Part shown: in pieces, positions 1 to 6,503 of the stretch
How the letters are laid out: each line of letters opens with the position of its first letter
Position numbering within the stretch: position 1 is the first letter of the stretch
NCBI GenBank assembly: GCA_030151145.1
Contig: JASLEL010000247.1
Coordinates: 1 to 22,285 of the forward strand
DNA length: 22,285 nt
Direction of reading: 5' to 3'
DNA from: Aquirhabdus sp.
GTDB lineage: Bacteria; Pseudomonadota; Gammaproteobacteria; Pseudomonadales; Moraxellaceae
Notes under the pieces: model-generated
Seen by the model: only the letters and a program-made list of their open reading frames with translations
Database searches by the model: none
Told to the model about the DNA's origin: nothing
Translations under genes and position numbers: made by a program

Positions 1-1147
1 GCTGTAAAATCTCAGCGATCACCTGATCGCAACTTTCAGCATCAAACACGATAAAATCAGCCTTGCAACCCGCGTCTAAACCATAGTGGTGTAGATTTAA
101 CAATGCAGCCGACTGTTGAGAAATCCAAGCCATACAGCGCAGCAGGCCCTCCATTGTGCCCAATTGGGCAATATTGGCGTACAGGTTGGCCTGCCGTACT
201 AATGAGGCATCACCAAACGGCGTAAAGGGATTACGCACATTATTGGTGGATAATGAACAGATCACGCCATGCTGCTCCAGATCATATAACGGCGCAACCC
301 CTCGTGGCTTGAGCGAAAAATGTTGTCGGCCATTTAAGAATAAATCTGTTGAAGGTAATGCGGTCACCCGAATACCCTGAGCCGCCAATGTTTGAGCGAT
401 TTCAGCCAGTTCAGTTTGTCCTAGCGCAGACAGCCGTGTCACATGACCAATCGTCACTCTACCCTGCATCTGGTGCTGTTGTGTTTGCTCAATCACGGTA
501 TAGATATTGTCTAGCTTGGTGTCTAAATCAAAATCCAGATGAAAGTCGATATCAACATTAAACTGTTTCGCCAGCTCAAAAATACGTTCGATATGCTCCT
601 GTGGCTGTGTATCGGTATATGGACAGCCACCCAATACCGATGCGCCTTGTTGCAAGGCGTCGCACAACAACTGCTCGGTGCCTATATTACTCAACAGCCC
701 TTCTTGTGGAAAAACACAAATTTCAATGTCAATTGCCCAAGCATAATCCTGCTTTAAACGCTGGATTGCATGAAAGCCGGTCAGGCCAATGCATGGATCC
801 AGCTCAACATGCGTGCGCATGTACATCGTGCCGTGACTGATTGCTTGCTCAATGACTTTGGCGCCACGCTGGTAAATATCCTGTTCGCTAAAGTTTGCTT
901 TAGCCTTGGAAGTTTCAGCGATCGCCTCAACCAATGTACCGTTTTTCAAGGTACATCGCGACATAATACAGGCTTTGTCCAGATGAATATGGGTTTCAAT
1001 TAAACCGGCACACACCAGCTTGCCTGCCAAATCAATGGTTTCAATGCCGTCAAGTGATGATGTAAATTGGTCAACAAAGCAGCCATGTTCAATGCAGAGC
1101 TCTCTCAGCACTTGATTGATGTTGGCATTGATCACCTTTAGTCGCAT
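1..1147 (-). CDS. Amidohydrolase of the cytosine deaminase (CodA-like) superfamily, C-terminus cut by the window edge
   Basis: Reading the minus strand from ATG at 1147 gives 382 open residues running off base 1. CodA proteins are about 420-430 aa, so roughly the last 40 residues are missing. An AAGGTGG ribosome site lies 6 nt upstream of the ATG. The metal-dependent amidohydrolase barrel is recognisable: HIH at residues 53-55 in THIHLDKA, RTHVELDP at 111-118, the CodA-like segment VFPQEGLLS at 145-153, H203 in DFHLD, and H235 in IGHVT. Differences from E. coli CodA, aligned by eye: the catalytic Glu of HCDEID is Phe206, and the GHDD Asp pair is Asn302-Asn303 in STNNVRNPF. The fold assignment is firm; deaminase activity and substrate are not. 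It could be one of the uncharacterised CodA-like hydrolases rather than a cytosine deaminase. No neighbour suggests a pathway. Confidence 0.85.
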   Translation of the reverse strand, partial: MRLKVINANINQVLRELCIEHGCFVDQFTSSLDGIETIDLAGKLVCAGLIETHIHLDKACIMSRCTLKNGTLVEAIAETSKAKANFSEQDIYQRGAKVIEQAISHGTMYMRTHVELDPCIGLTGFHAIQRLKQDYAWAIDIEICVFPQEGLLSNIGTEQLLCDALQQGASVLGGCPYTDTQPQEHIERIFELAKQFNVDIDFHLDFDLDTKLDNIYTVIEQTQQHQMQGRVTIGHVTRLSALGQTELAEIAQTLAAQGIRVTALPSTDLFLNGRQHFSLKPRGVAPLYDLEQHGVICSLSTNNVRNPFTPFGDASLVRQANLYANIAQLGTMEGLLRCMAWISQQSAALLNLHHYGLDAGCKADFIVFDAESCDQVIAEILQ

Positions 1148-1697
1148 TGCACCACCTTCACGTCAGTCCAGATTACATCATCCCATTGGTGTTTTACATT
1201 CAAAAACCGTGCATCTTTCAAGATGATTCATCATCCGTTAGCCCACTTTGGACGAGATGACCAAAATCGATAAAACAACCTTTTCCAACAGTTCCGTGGC
1301 CACGGAAATCCGCAATAACTGGATGTACACGCTTGGCGAATGCCTGGTCCCAGCACCGACTGGCTCGCTTGATGAGACTTCAAGTTCGACAGTGCGCAGG
1401 TCAATATTCTTTTAGCCCTTATTTAATAAAAAAACTCAAATCTACAAATGGCTTAAATCTCATTCAGATTTAATATGCTAATAAAGGAGGTGCTTTCAAT
1501 CTGGAAATGACTCGATAGACAAGTGATTTCCTGACACTCAGTCGCAAGTACAGGTGCAGCGTATGCCATTAGTCATGGCCGCGCATAATATGCGAACCAT
1601 GTTGAAAGATCACCATTATGCTTAGACACTAACATCGCCCATCTCATCACCTCCTCATGAAACACCATCAGCATAGAATACATCGAATAGCAATCGT
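1148..1697. other. Gene-poor interval of about 550 bp
   Basis: No convincing gene is seen. The best candidates are a 52-codon frame at 1257-1415 (+) without a good ribosome site and a short minus-strand frame at 1500-1580. Neither resembles a family I know. Small dyads occur near 1212-1238 (CATCTT-TC-AAGATG followed by GATGA-T-TCATC), in the region that should hold the promoter of the amidohydrolase gene. An AGGAGGTG at about 1486 precedes no usable start codon. The stretch 1420-1500 is AT-rich. It may be decayed coding sequence, but I cannot name a source. Confidence 0.4.
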
Positions 1698-1729
1698 AAA
1701 GCCCCCAAGTTTGAGACTTGAGGGTCTTT
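1698..1729 (-). terminator. Probable terminator after the SDR gene
   Basis: A hairpin lies just past the stop of the minus-strand SDR gene (stop at 1750-1752). The arms are AAAGCCCCCAAGT and ACTTGAGGGTCTTT with a short TTGAG loop, one mismatch and a one-base bulge. On the minus strand the arm ends in GGGGGCTTTACG, so the U-tract is short. The strength is therefore uncertain. Confidence 0.5.
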
Positions 1730-1749
1730 CTCATGTCTTTTGCAGTCTT

Positions 1750-2508
1750 TTATTGCCCTCCAAACAACTCCATGGCATGCGCATTAAAGCCATTCACCAG
1801 CGCATGCTCATGCGGACCGGCATTGTCACGGAAAGCCTTGGCACCGGGAACAATGATCTCATCAGCATCGGTACCTAAGGCCGCCATGGTTTCCTCGATA
1901 AACTGATCCAGCGGCATGGCTTCTGCAGCTTCGCGGCTATTCATCAGATCGGTGCGGACCCATGGCGGAGCGATCTCAAGCACGCGCACGCTGGTGTCAC
2001 GCAACAGGAATCGCTGTGACAGCGCATAGGAGTGCAACGCCGCCTTGGATGCCGAATAGACCGCCGTCGGTGCCATCGGTACAAATGCCAGCACCGAGCT
2101 GGTATAGGCGATAACGGCATTATCCTTGGTCTTGAGGTGCTCGATCAGTGCCGAGGTCATGCGGATGGAGCCCACCACATTGGTGTTCACGGTATCCAAC
2201 AGCACCTCATCATCGATCACACTACCCGCCTGATCTGGCAGCATGATGCCAGCGTTGTTAAACAGTACATTGAGATCCGGATATTTGGCGATGACCTCTT
2301 TTGCGGCTTGAGCAATGCTTGTGGCATTGGTGATATCCAGCTCAATCGCATCCATACCGGGATTGGCCGAGATCACTTCGTCCAACTGTTGACGGCGTCT
2401 GCCGCTGATGATGACCTTGTTGCCACGCTGATGCAGTGCTTCAGCCAGTCCCCGACCGATGCCCGAACCGCCGCCAGTGATCAGAATCGTATTGCCTGTG
2501 AGTTTCAT
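1750..2508 (-). CDS. Short-chain dehydrogenase/reductase (DltE/YciK-like oxidoreductase)
   Basis: A complete 252-aa classical SDR, the usual family length. It is a cytoplasmic NAD(P)H-dependent carbonyl/alcohol oxidoreductase. The cofactor site TGGGSGIG is at residues 11-18, NNAG at 84-87, the catalytic Ser at about 138 (TSS), and Tyr151-x3-Lys155 in YSASK. An Arg-rich stretch (SGRRRQQ) after the second beta strand suggests NADP(H) preference (inference). The start has GGAGAAAT 4-5 nt upstream. The gene lies 72 bp downstream of the SnoaL-like gene on the same strand, with a LysR gene upstream of that, so a LysR-controlled small operon is plausible. The substrate cannot be read from sequence. 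A probable terminator hairpin follows it. Confidence 0.9.
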   Translation of the reverse strand: MKLTGNTILITGGGSGIGRGLAEALHQRGNKVIISGRRRQQLDEVISANPGMDAIELDITNATSIAQAAKEVIAKYPDLNVLFNNAGIMLPDQAGSVIDDEVLLDTVNTNVVGSIRMTSALIEHLKTKDNAVIAYTSSVLAFVPMAPTAVYSASKAALHSYALSQRFLLRDTSVRVLEIAPPWVRTDLMNSREAAEAMPLDQFIEETMAALGTDADEIIVPGAKAFRDNAGPHEHALVNGFNAHAMELFGGQ

Positions 2509-2580
2509 GAGATTTCTCCGATATAAATAAAAGGGTGTTACAGGTGGTTTATGGATCGTAATCAGGAATATCTGTCCTGC

Positions 2581-2973
2581 TTATCGATCCGGAAATTGAT
2601 CGCCAAACATCGGCAGTCCACTCTTGGATCGAGCCTGCGTGACTTCGTCCTGCAAGACATCCCAATGCTCCATCAGGAGGCCGTCTTTGACGATTAATAT
2701 ATCTGCCGCGATGAGATTGATCGGTTGACCGGAAAAACGTCCGTGCAACAGGACATAGTCACCCGATGCGGCGATGACATGGTTTTCATAGCGCAATGTG
2801 GGTGGAAAGCTTTGTACCAGGTTAAACAGCCCTTCACGGCCCGGTTCGATGTGGGCACTGTGCTGGATGTAATTCGGGGACCAGAACTGCGCTGCGGCAG
2901 CATAATCGCGCTGGTTAAACAGCGTATCGAACGCTTTGAGTACCAGGGCTTTGTTGGTTTCCTCTATAGACAT
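2581..2973 (-). CDS. SnoaL-like / NTF2-fold protein
   Basis: A 130-aa protein that fits the SnoaL-like (NTF2-like) family of small cone-shaped alpha+beta barrels. Family members include polyketide cyclases, aldol-condensing or isomerase-type enzymes and many of unknown role. Visible family features are an N-terminal helix (ETNKALVLKAFDTLFNQRD), the YIQHSAHIEPGREGL segment at about 35-49, and the C-terminal sheet ADILIVKDGLLMEHWDVLQ at about 89-107. The last of these carries the Asp and His usually lining the pocket. There is no signal peptide, so it should be cytoplasmic. The AGAGG ribosome site is 6 nt before the ATG. It is the first gene of a minus-strand pair with the SDR, which suggests a shared substrate. 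The reaction is not identifiable. Confidence 0.85.
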   Translation of the reverse strand: MSIEETNKALVLKAFDTLFNQRDYAAAAQFWSPNYIQHSAHIEPGREGLFNLVQSFPPTLRYENHVIAASGDYVLLHGRFSGQPINLIAADILIVKDGLLMEHWDVLQDEVTQARSKSGLPMFGDQFPDR

Positions 2974-3282
2974 GACAACCTCTGCTCTTCAGATGGATCA
3001 AAACGTCTCTAAATCAGGACGTGTGTCGCGCCTCCACCAGCTAAGGGAACTGGTGATCGCTTTTGCCCGGCGTCTTGCGTTGAGATCATCTTACTGGCAG
3101 TGTTTTTTTGAATAAATAACCCACATGCTCCTACTTTATTTCATGAGTGAAACAATCAAGACGTACAGGCAGAGGAAAAAACGATAAGGAAAACGCTACC
3201 GATCAAACGACATTGATCAGAAACACAAACTCGCTTGCCACGGACTGGCCGTCATAAGCCTTGAGGAGCCAGAGATTAAACG
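2974..3282. other. Intergenic region upstream of the SnoaL-like/SDR pair
   Basis: This 309-bp stretch separates the LysR gene (ending at 3283, minus) from the SnoaL-like gene (starting at 2973, minus). It should contain the pair's promoter. I see no convincing -10/-35 pair. A 6-bp inverted repeat CACCAG-N9-CTGGTG (3035-3055) would fall in the leader of the SnoaL-like transcript, and a small dyad TTTCA-N4-TGAAA lies near 3139-3152. No ORF of note and no clear terminator for LysR. Confidence 0.4.
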
Positions 3283-4203
3283 TCAGGCATCTGGATCTTT
3301 TAACAGTGGATGATGGGCAAAGAGCTCGGCTACCCAGTCAACGAACACACGGACTTTCATACTCAGATGGCGATTGGGCGGATAGACCACCGATACCGGG
3401 ATTGGTGTGCTGCGCCAGTTGGTCAATGCGGGCTCCAGCTCGCCACGCTCCAGCAACGGCTGGGCCAGAAAGGTCACGGTATCCAGTACACCCAAACCCG
3501 CCTTGGCCAGCGCCACACAGGAAGTGACATCGTTAGCCTGTATGGTCTTGTGCCCCTGTACTTCGATTTGCTTCGAACCATAGTTCAATAGCACGGGGAA
3601 AGGACGCGCCATGCGGGTTGAGTACATACGGATCAAGGTGTGTCGCTCATCCAGCTCAGCAGGATGAGATGGTTTACCGTGACGCTTCCAGTAGCTGGGT
3701 GCTGCAGTGATGAGCAGATAGACATAGCCGATACGGCGGGCAACCAGAGACTGATCCGTCAATGTGCCTGTACGGATCACGCAATCCACATTCTCAGCGA
3801 TCAGATCCACAGGGCGGTCACTAAAACCAAGCTCCAGATCGATGTCCGGATATTTAGCCACGAAGTCCGGCAAGGCAGGGATAATCACGGTCTGCCCCAG
3901 CGGAACTGGGCAGTCAATGCGCAATCGACCTTTCGGATTGGCTTTGGCGCGGGTCATCACGCCTTCCAGCTCCTCAAGCTCACCCAAGAGTCGTACGGCA
4001 CGCTCATAGTAGGCAGCGCCATCAGGCGTGACACTGACTCGCCGGGTGGTGCGATTGAGCAGCTTGGTAGACAGCGAATCCTCCAGCATGCGTATCAGTC
4101 GGGTCACCGTCGGTTTAGGGATATCGAGGGTTTCGGAGGCTTTGGTAAAAGTGCCTGATTCCACCACGCGGACAAAGGCTCTCATCGCATCAAACTTATC
4201 CAT
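3283..4203 (-). CDS. LysR-family transcriptional regulator, divergent from the efflux operon
   Basis: A 306-aa LysR-type regulator. It has an N-terminal winged HTH (about residues 1-60: MDKFDAMRAFVRVVESGTF...PKPTVTRLIRMLEDSL) and a LysR effector-binding domain (about 88-290). The start was chosen at 4203, not the upstream in-frame ATG at 4221, because GGAGG sits just before it and MDKFDAM matches the usual LysR beginning. Length is normal. It is divergent from a lipase-like/RND operon with a 153-bp gap, as ceoR is from llpE-ceoAB-opcM in Burkholderia. It is therefore the likely activator or repressor of that operon, perhaps responding to an aromatic compound; salicylate is the known ceo inducer. 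It may also control the SnoaL-like/SDR pair behind it. The effector is inference. Confidence 0.92.
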   Translation of the reverse strand: MDKFDAMRAFVRVVESGTFTKASETLDIPKPTVTRLIRMLEDSLSTKLLNRTTRRVSVTPDGAAYYERAVRLLGELEELEGVMTRAKANPKGRLRIDCPVPLGQTVIIPALPDFVAKYPDIDLELGFSDRPVDLIAENVDCVIRTGTLTDQSLVARRIGYVYLLITAAPSYWKRHGKPSHPAELDERHTLIRMYSTRMARPFPVLLNYGSKQIEVQGHKTIQANDVTSCVALAKAGLGVLDTVTFLAQPLLERGELEPALTNWRSTPIPVSVVYPPNRHLSMKVRVFVDWVAELFAHHPLLKDPDA

Positions 4204-4206
4204 GAA

Positions 4207-4212
4207 TCCTCC
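4207..4212 (-). promoter_or_regulatory. Ribosome site that sets the LysR start
   Basis: GGAGGA on the minus strand immediately precedes ATTC-ATG of the 4203 start. The alternative ATG 18 bases upstream has no Shine-Dalgarno-like sequence. Spacing is short (4 nt) but this is clearly the better start. Confidence 0.7.
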
Positions 4213-4250
4213 GTTTGCCATCTGAATACTGGAACATGTTGCGCCTATTA

Positions 4251-4263
4251 TTCCATATTTGAA
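4251..4263. promoter_or_regulatory. Candidate LysR box in the divergent LysR/efflux promoter region
   Basis: TTCCATATTTGAA is a T-N11-A dyad with TTC/GAA ends, the general form of LysR binding sites. It lies about 50 bp upstream of the LysR start and about 95 bp before the efflux operon. A second small dyad, CCGAATCGG, is at 4276-4284. Both are candidates by eye only. Confidence 0.35.
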
Positions 4264-4311
4264 ATAAAGATAAAGCCGAATCGGTATTTATCGTCTATTT
4301 AGCATCAATTA

Positions 4312-4345
4312 CTGTTTGCTTACGTTCAATACGATGAACAAACAG
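4312..4345 (+). promoter_or_regulatory. Leader hairpin touching the first ribosome site of the efflux operon
   Basis: CTGTTT (4312-4317) can pair with AAACAG (4340-4345), and inside it GTTCA (4324-4328) pairs with TGAAC (4335-4339) around an ATACGA loop, leaving a 6-nt bulge on the left side. The right arm runs into the AGGA that should serve the ATG at 4357. If transcription starts upstream of it, the structure could limit translation. It could equally be a DNA operator. Confidence 0.35.
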
Positions 4346-4356
4346 GACACGTTGCT

Positions 4357-5253
4357 ATGACAACTCTTCATTTTTCACAAGGCCCGCACGCCGTTCACGA
4401 AATCACCAGTGCCGAATGGCGCATCGACACCCTGCGCATCGGCAAACACCCGCCTATGGGCATCCGCATTTACGGTCAACGTATCCGTGGCAGCAATCAG
4501 CCGCTGGTTCTGCATCTCCATGGTGGAGCCTTCATCGGCAGATCGCCGGACGAAGGCGATGTCATCGCTCATCTGCTTGCTAAGACAGGTGCCATCATCA
4601 TCTCGCTGGATTATCCGCTAGCGCCTGAATATACCTTCCCCATCGCCGTCGAGGCCAGCCATGCGGCCCTGGCATGGCTCAGCACCTACAGAAATCGCAC
4701 CAGACTCGCTGGCCGCTCATCCAAGGTTTATGTCGCCGGTGAAGAAGCGGGCGGCAACATTGCAGCCGCCGTGGCTATGGTGGCGCGCGACCGCCAACAT
4801 CCTGTACTAAGCGGCCAGATCCTAGTCTCCCCCATGCTCAATCCCTGGCTTGCCACCGCATCCATGCGTGAAGCCAACGCTGGGGTACACGGCAGCCGCT
4901 GGGCAGAAGGCTGGCAACACTATTTATCAAGTCCCAGTGATGCCGATCATCCCTATGCCGCACCCGGTATCGCAGTACGGCTGACAGGCCTGCCCCCGAC
5001 TTTGCTGCTGACAGCCATCGACGACCCGATGCGGGATGACGCCACGGCCTATGCCCAACGCCTGCGCGCAAGTGATGTCGTGGTCAGCAGTATCGTATTA
5101 CCCGCACCAACCGCATGGCCCTGTGGGCTGATGAATCCCCGCAACATCAATGCGCCTTGGGCCACCCAGGCTCTCCATCATTTCCAGCAGTTTTTCCAAT
5201 CGACTGAAGCAACCCATCCGACTGCTTCGTCACCCGCGCCCTTCTCACTTTAG
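4357..5253 (+). CDS. Lipase-like alpha/beta-hydrolase protein (LlpE-like), probable pseudoenzyme, first gene of the efflux operon
   Basis: A 298-aa protein with the hormone-sensitive-lipase type alpha/beta fold. It has HGGA (oxyanion hole) at 55-58, SLDYPLAPEYTFP at about 83-95, and DDPMRDD at about 222-228. The nucleophile elbow GDSAGG of active members is GEEAGG here (128-133), with Glu130 where Ser should be. The usual C-terminal HGF histidine is also not seen: the region reads LPAPTAWPCGLMNP. It therefore probably does not hydrolyse esters by the normal triad. No signal peptide. Position as first gene before an RND adaptor, pump and outer-membrane factor, with a divergent LysR gene, matches llpE of the Burkholderia ceo operon. 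From memory, llpE was reported as dispensable for resistance there. It may bind a pump substrate or inducer (inference). AGGA lies about 9 nt before the ATG. Confidence 0.85.
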   Translation: MTTLHFSQGPHAVHEITSAEWRIDTLRIGKHPPMGIRIYGQRIRGSNQPLVLHLHGGAFIGRSPDEGDVIAHLLAKTGAIIISLDYPLAPEYTFPIAVEASHAALAWLSTYRNRTRLAGRSSKVYVAGEEAGGNIAAAVAMVARDRQHPVLSGQILVSPMLNPWLATASMREANAGVHGSRWAEGWQHYLSSPSDADHPYAAPGIAVRLTGLPPTLLLTAIDDPMRDDATAYAQRLRASDVVVSSIVLPAPTAWPCGLMNPRNINAPWATQALHHFQQFFQSTEATHPTASSPAPFSL

Positions 5254-5274
5254 GTCAGCACAGGAGATCCCACC

Positions 5275-6489
5275 ATGACCACTCTCTCTACGCGCAAGAA
5301 CCGCTCTCTCCTTACAGTCGCCGTCGTCGCGGCGCTGGCTGTGGGCGGGACAACGGCTTTTAATCATCATGCTGCCGTCGCCGCTGCCGCCAAAGCTGCT
5401 GCGAATCAGCCCGCACCACATGTGCTGGTCGCAACCGTCGCCAGTAAAGAAGCCACCATCTGGACACCTTTCTCAGGTCGTCTGGAAGCCATCAATGAAG
5501 TCGAGATCCGTGCACGTGTCTCAGGCGCAGTGCAGTCCGTTCACTTTAAAGAAGGCGGTCTGGTCAAGGCCGGTGATCTGCTCGTGACCATCGATCCAGC
5601 CCCTTATCAGGCTGAAGTCGATCGTGCTCAAGCACAAGTCACATCGGCGATCGCCCGCGCCAGCTATGCCAAGAGCGAATATGACCGCGCCCAACGTCTG
5701 TGGACAGGTCAGGCCATTGCCGAAAAAGAGCTGAATGAAAAAACCGATGCCACCCATGAAGCCGATGCCAGTCTGGAAGAAGCTCGTGCCGCTCTGACTG
5801 CCGCCAAGCTCAATCTGGAATATACCCAAGTACGCGCACCGATCTCAGGCCGGGTTGGCAAGATCGATATGACCGTGGGTAACCTTGTGGCCGCAGGCCC
5901 GAATTCCCCGGTACTCACCACACTGGTTTCGGTCGATCCAATCTACGCCAGCTTCGATGCCGATGAAGGCACGGTTACCCATGCGTTGAGTCAACTGCCA
6001 CCAGGCACCGGTCGCACACATATCGATGCGATCCCTGTCCGCATGGGCACCGCAGATACACAGGACCAACCTTACGTTGGTGAGCTGCAGCTCATCGACA
6101 ATCAGGTCGATGGCAAGAGTGGCACCGTCCACGTCCGAGCCATCTTCAAGAATGCTGATGCCAGTCTGATCCCCGGTCAATTTGCACATATGGACATGGG
6201 CAGTGTCCATCCAGAGTCCGTGCTGCTCGTCAATGAGCGTGCAGTTGGCACAGACCAGAACAAGAAGTTTGTCTTTGTCGTCGGCGCTGACGGCACCACC
6301 ACCTATCGCGAAGTCACTTTGGGTACATCGATCGATGGCCTGCGTGTTGTGACTACAGGTCTGAAAGCTGGTGACAGTGTCATCGTCAACGGCCTGCAGC
6401 ATGTCAAACCCGGCATCAAGGTGACCACAACAATGGTACCCATGAATGCCAAATCCGAAATCCTTGCCGATGCGTCGGCTGCGAACTGA
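5275..6489 (+). CDS. RND efflux periplasmic adaptor (membrane fusion protein), MexE/CeoA type
   Basis: A 404-aa periplasmic adaptor that bridges the inner-membrane RND pump and the outer-membrane channel. An N-terminal hydrophobic segment (about 11-28) follows RKNR. No lipobox cysteine is visible, so it is either cleaved by signal peptidase I or held by an uncleaved anchor, unlike lipidated MexA/AcrA. Lipoyl halves are at about 76-110 (EVEIRARVSGAVQSVHF) and about 185-215 (VRAPISGRVGKID). Between them is an alpha-helical hairpin (about 111-182) rich in Ala/Glu/Lys. Beta-barrel and membrane-proximal domains follow to about 385. The start has AGGAG 8 nt upstream, and it begins 21 bp after the lipase-like gene, so it is in the same operon. 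Substrates are likely chloramphenicol/fluoroquinolone/aromatic-type compounds by analogy with MexEF and CeoAB. Confidence 0.95.
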   Translation: MTTLSTRKNRSLLTVAVVAALAVGGTTAFNHHAAVAAAAKAAANQPAPHVLVATVASKEATIWTPFSGRLEAINEVEIRARVSGAVQSVHFKEGGLVKAGDLLVTIDPAPYQAEVDRAQAQVTSAIARASYAKSEYDRAQRLWTGQAIAEKELNEKTDATHEADASLEEARAALTAAKLNLEYTQVRAPISGRVGKIDMTVGNLVAAGPNSPVLTTLVSVDPIYASFDADEGTVTHALSQLPPGTGRTHIDAIPVRMGTADTQDQPYVGELQLIDNQVDGKSGTVHVRAIFKNADASLIPGQFAHMDMGSVHPESVLLVNERAVGTDQNKKFVFVVGADGTTTYREVTLGTSIDGLRVVTTGLKAGDSVIVNGLQHVKPGIKVTTTMVPMNAKSEILADASAAN

Positions 6490-6503
6490 TTGGAGTCACT
6501 GTC

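Noticed and set aside
1257..1415. 52-codon plus-strand frame
   Set aside because: No good ribosome site, no recognisable family, and the other frames of the same bases look equally plausible.
2032..2526. 164-codon plus-strand frame over the SDR gene
   Set aside because: It lies antisense to a clear SDR with all family motifs; composition is typical of a shadow frame rich in His/Arg/Cys.
3640..4158. 172-codon plus-strand frame over the LysR gene
   Set aside because: Antisense to a well-supported LysR coding region; no domain or ribosome site supports it.
5845..6402. 185-codon minus-strand frame in the adaptor gene
   Set aside because: Antisense shadow of the RND adaptor; repeated Cys/Asp-rich low-complexity and no recognisable domain.
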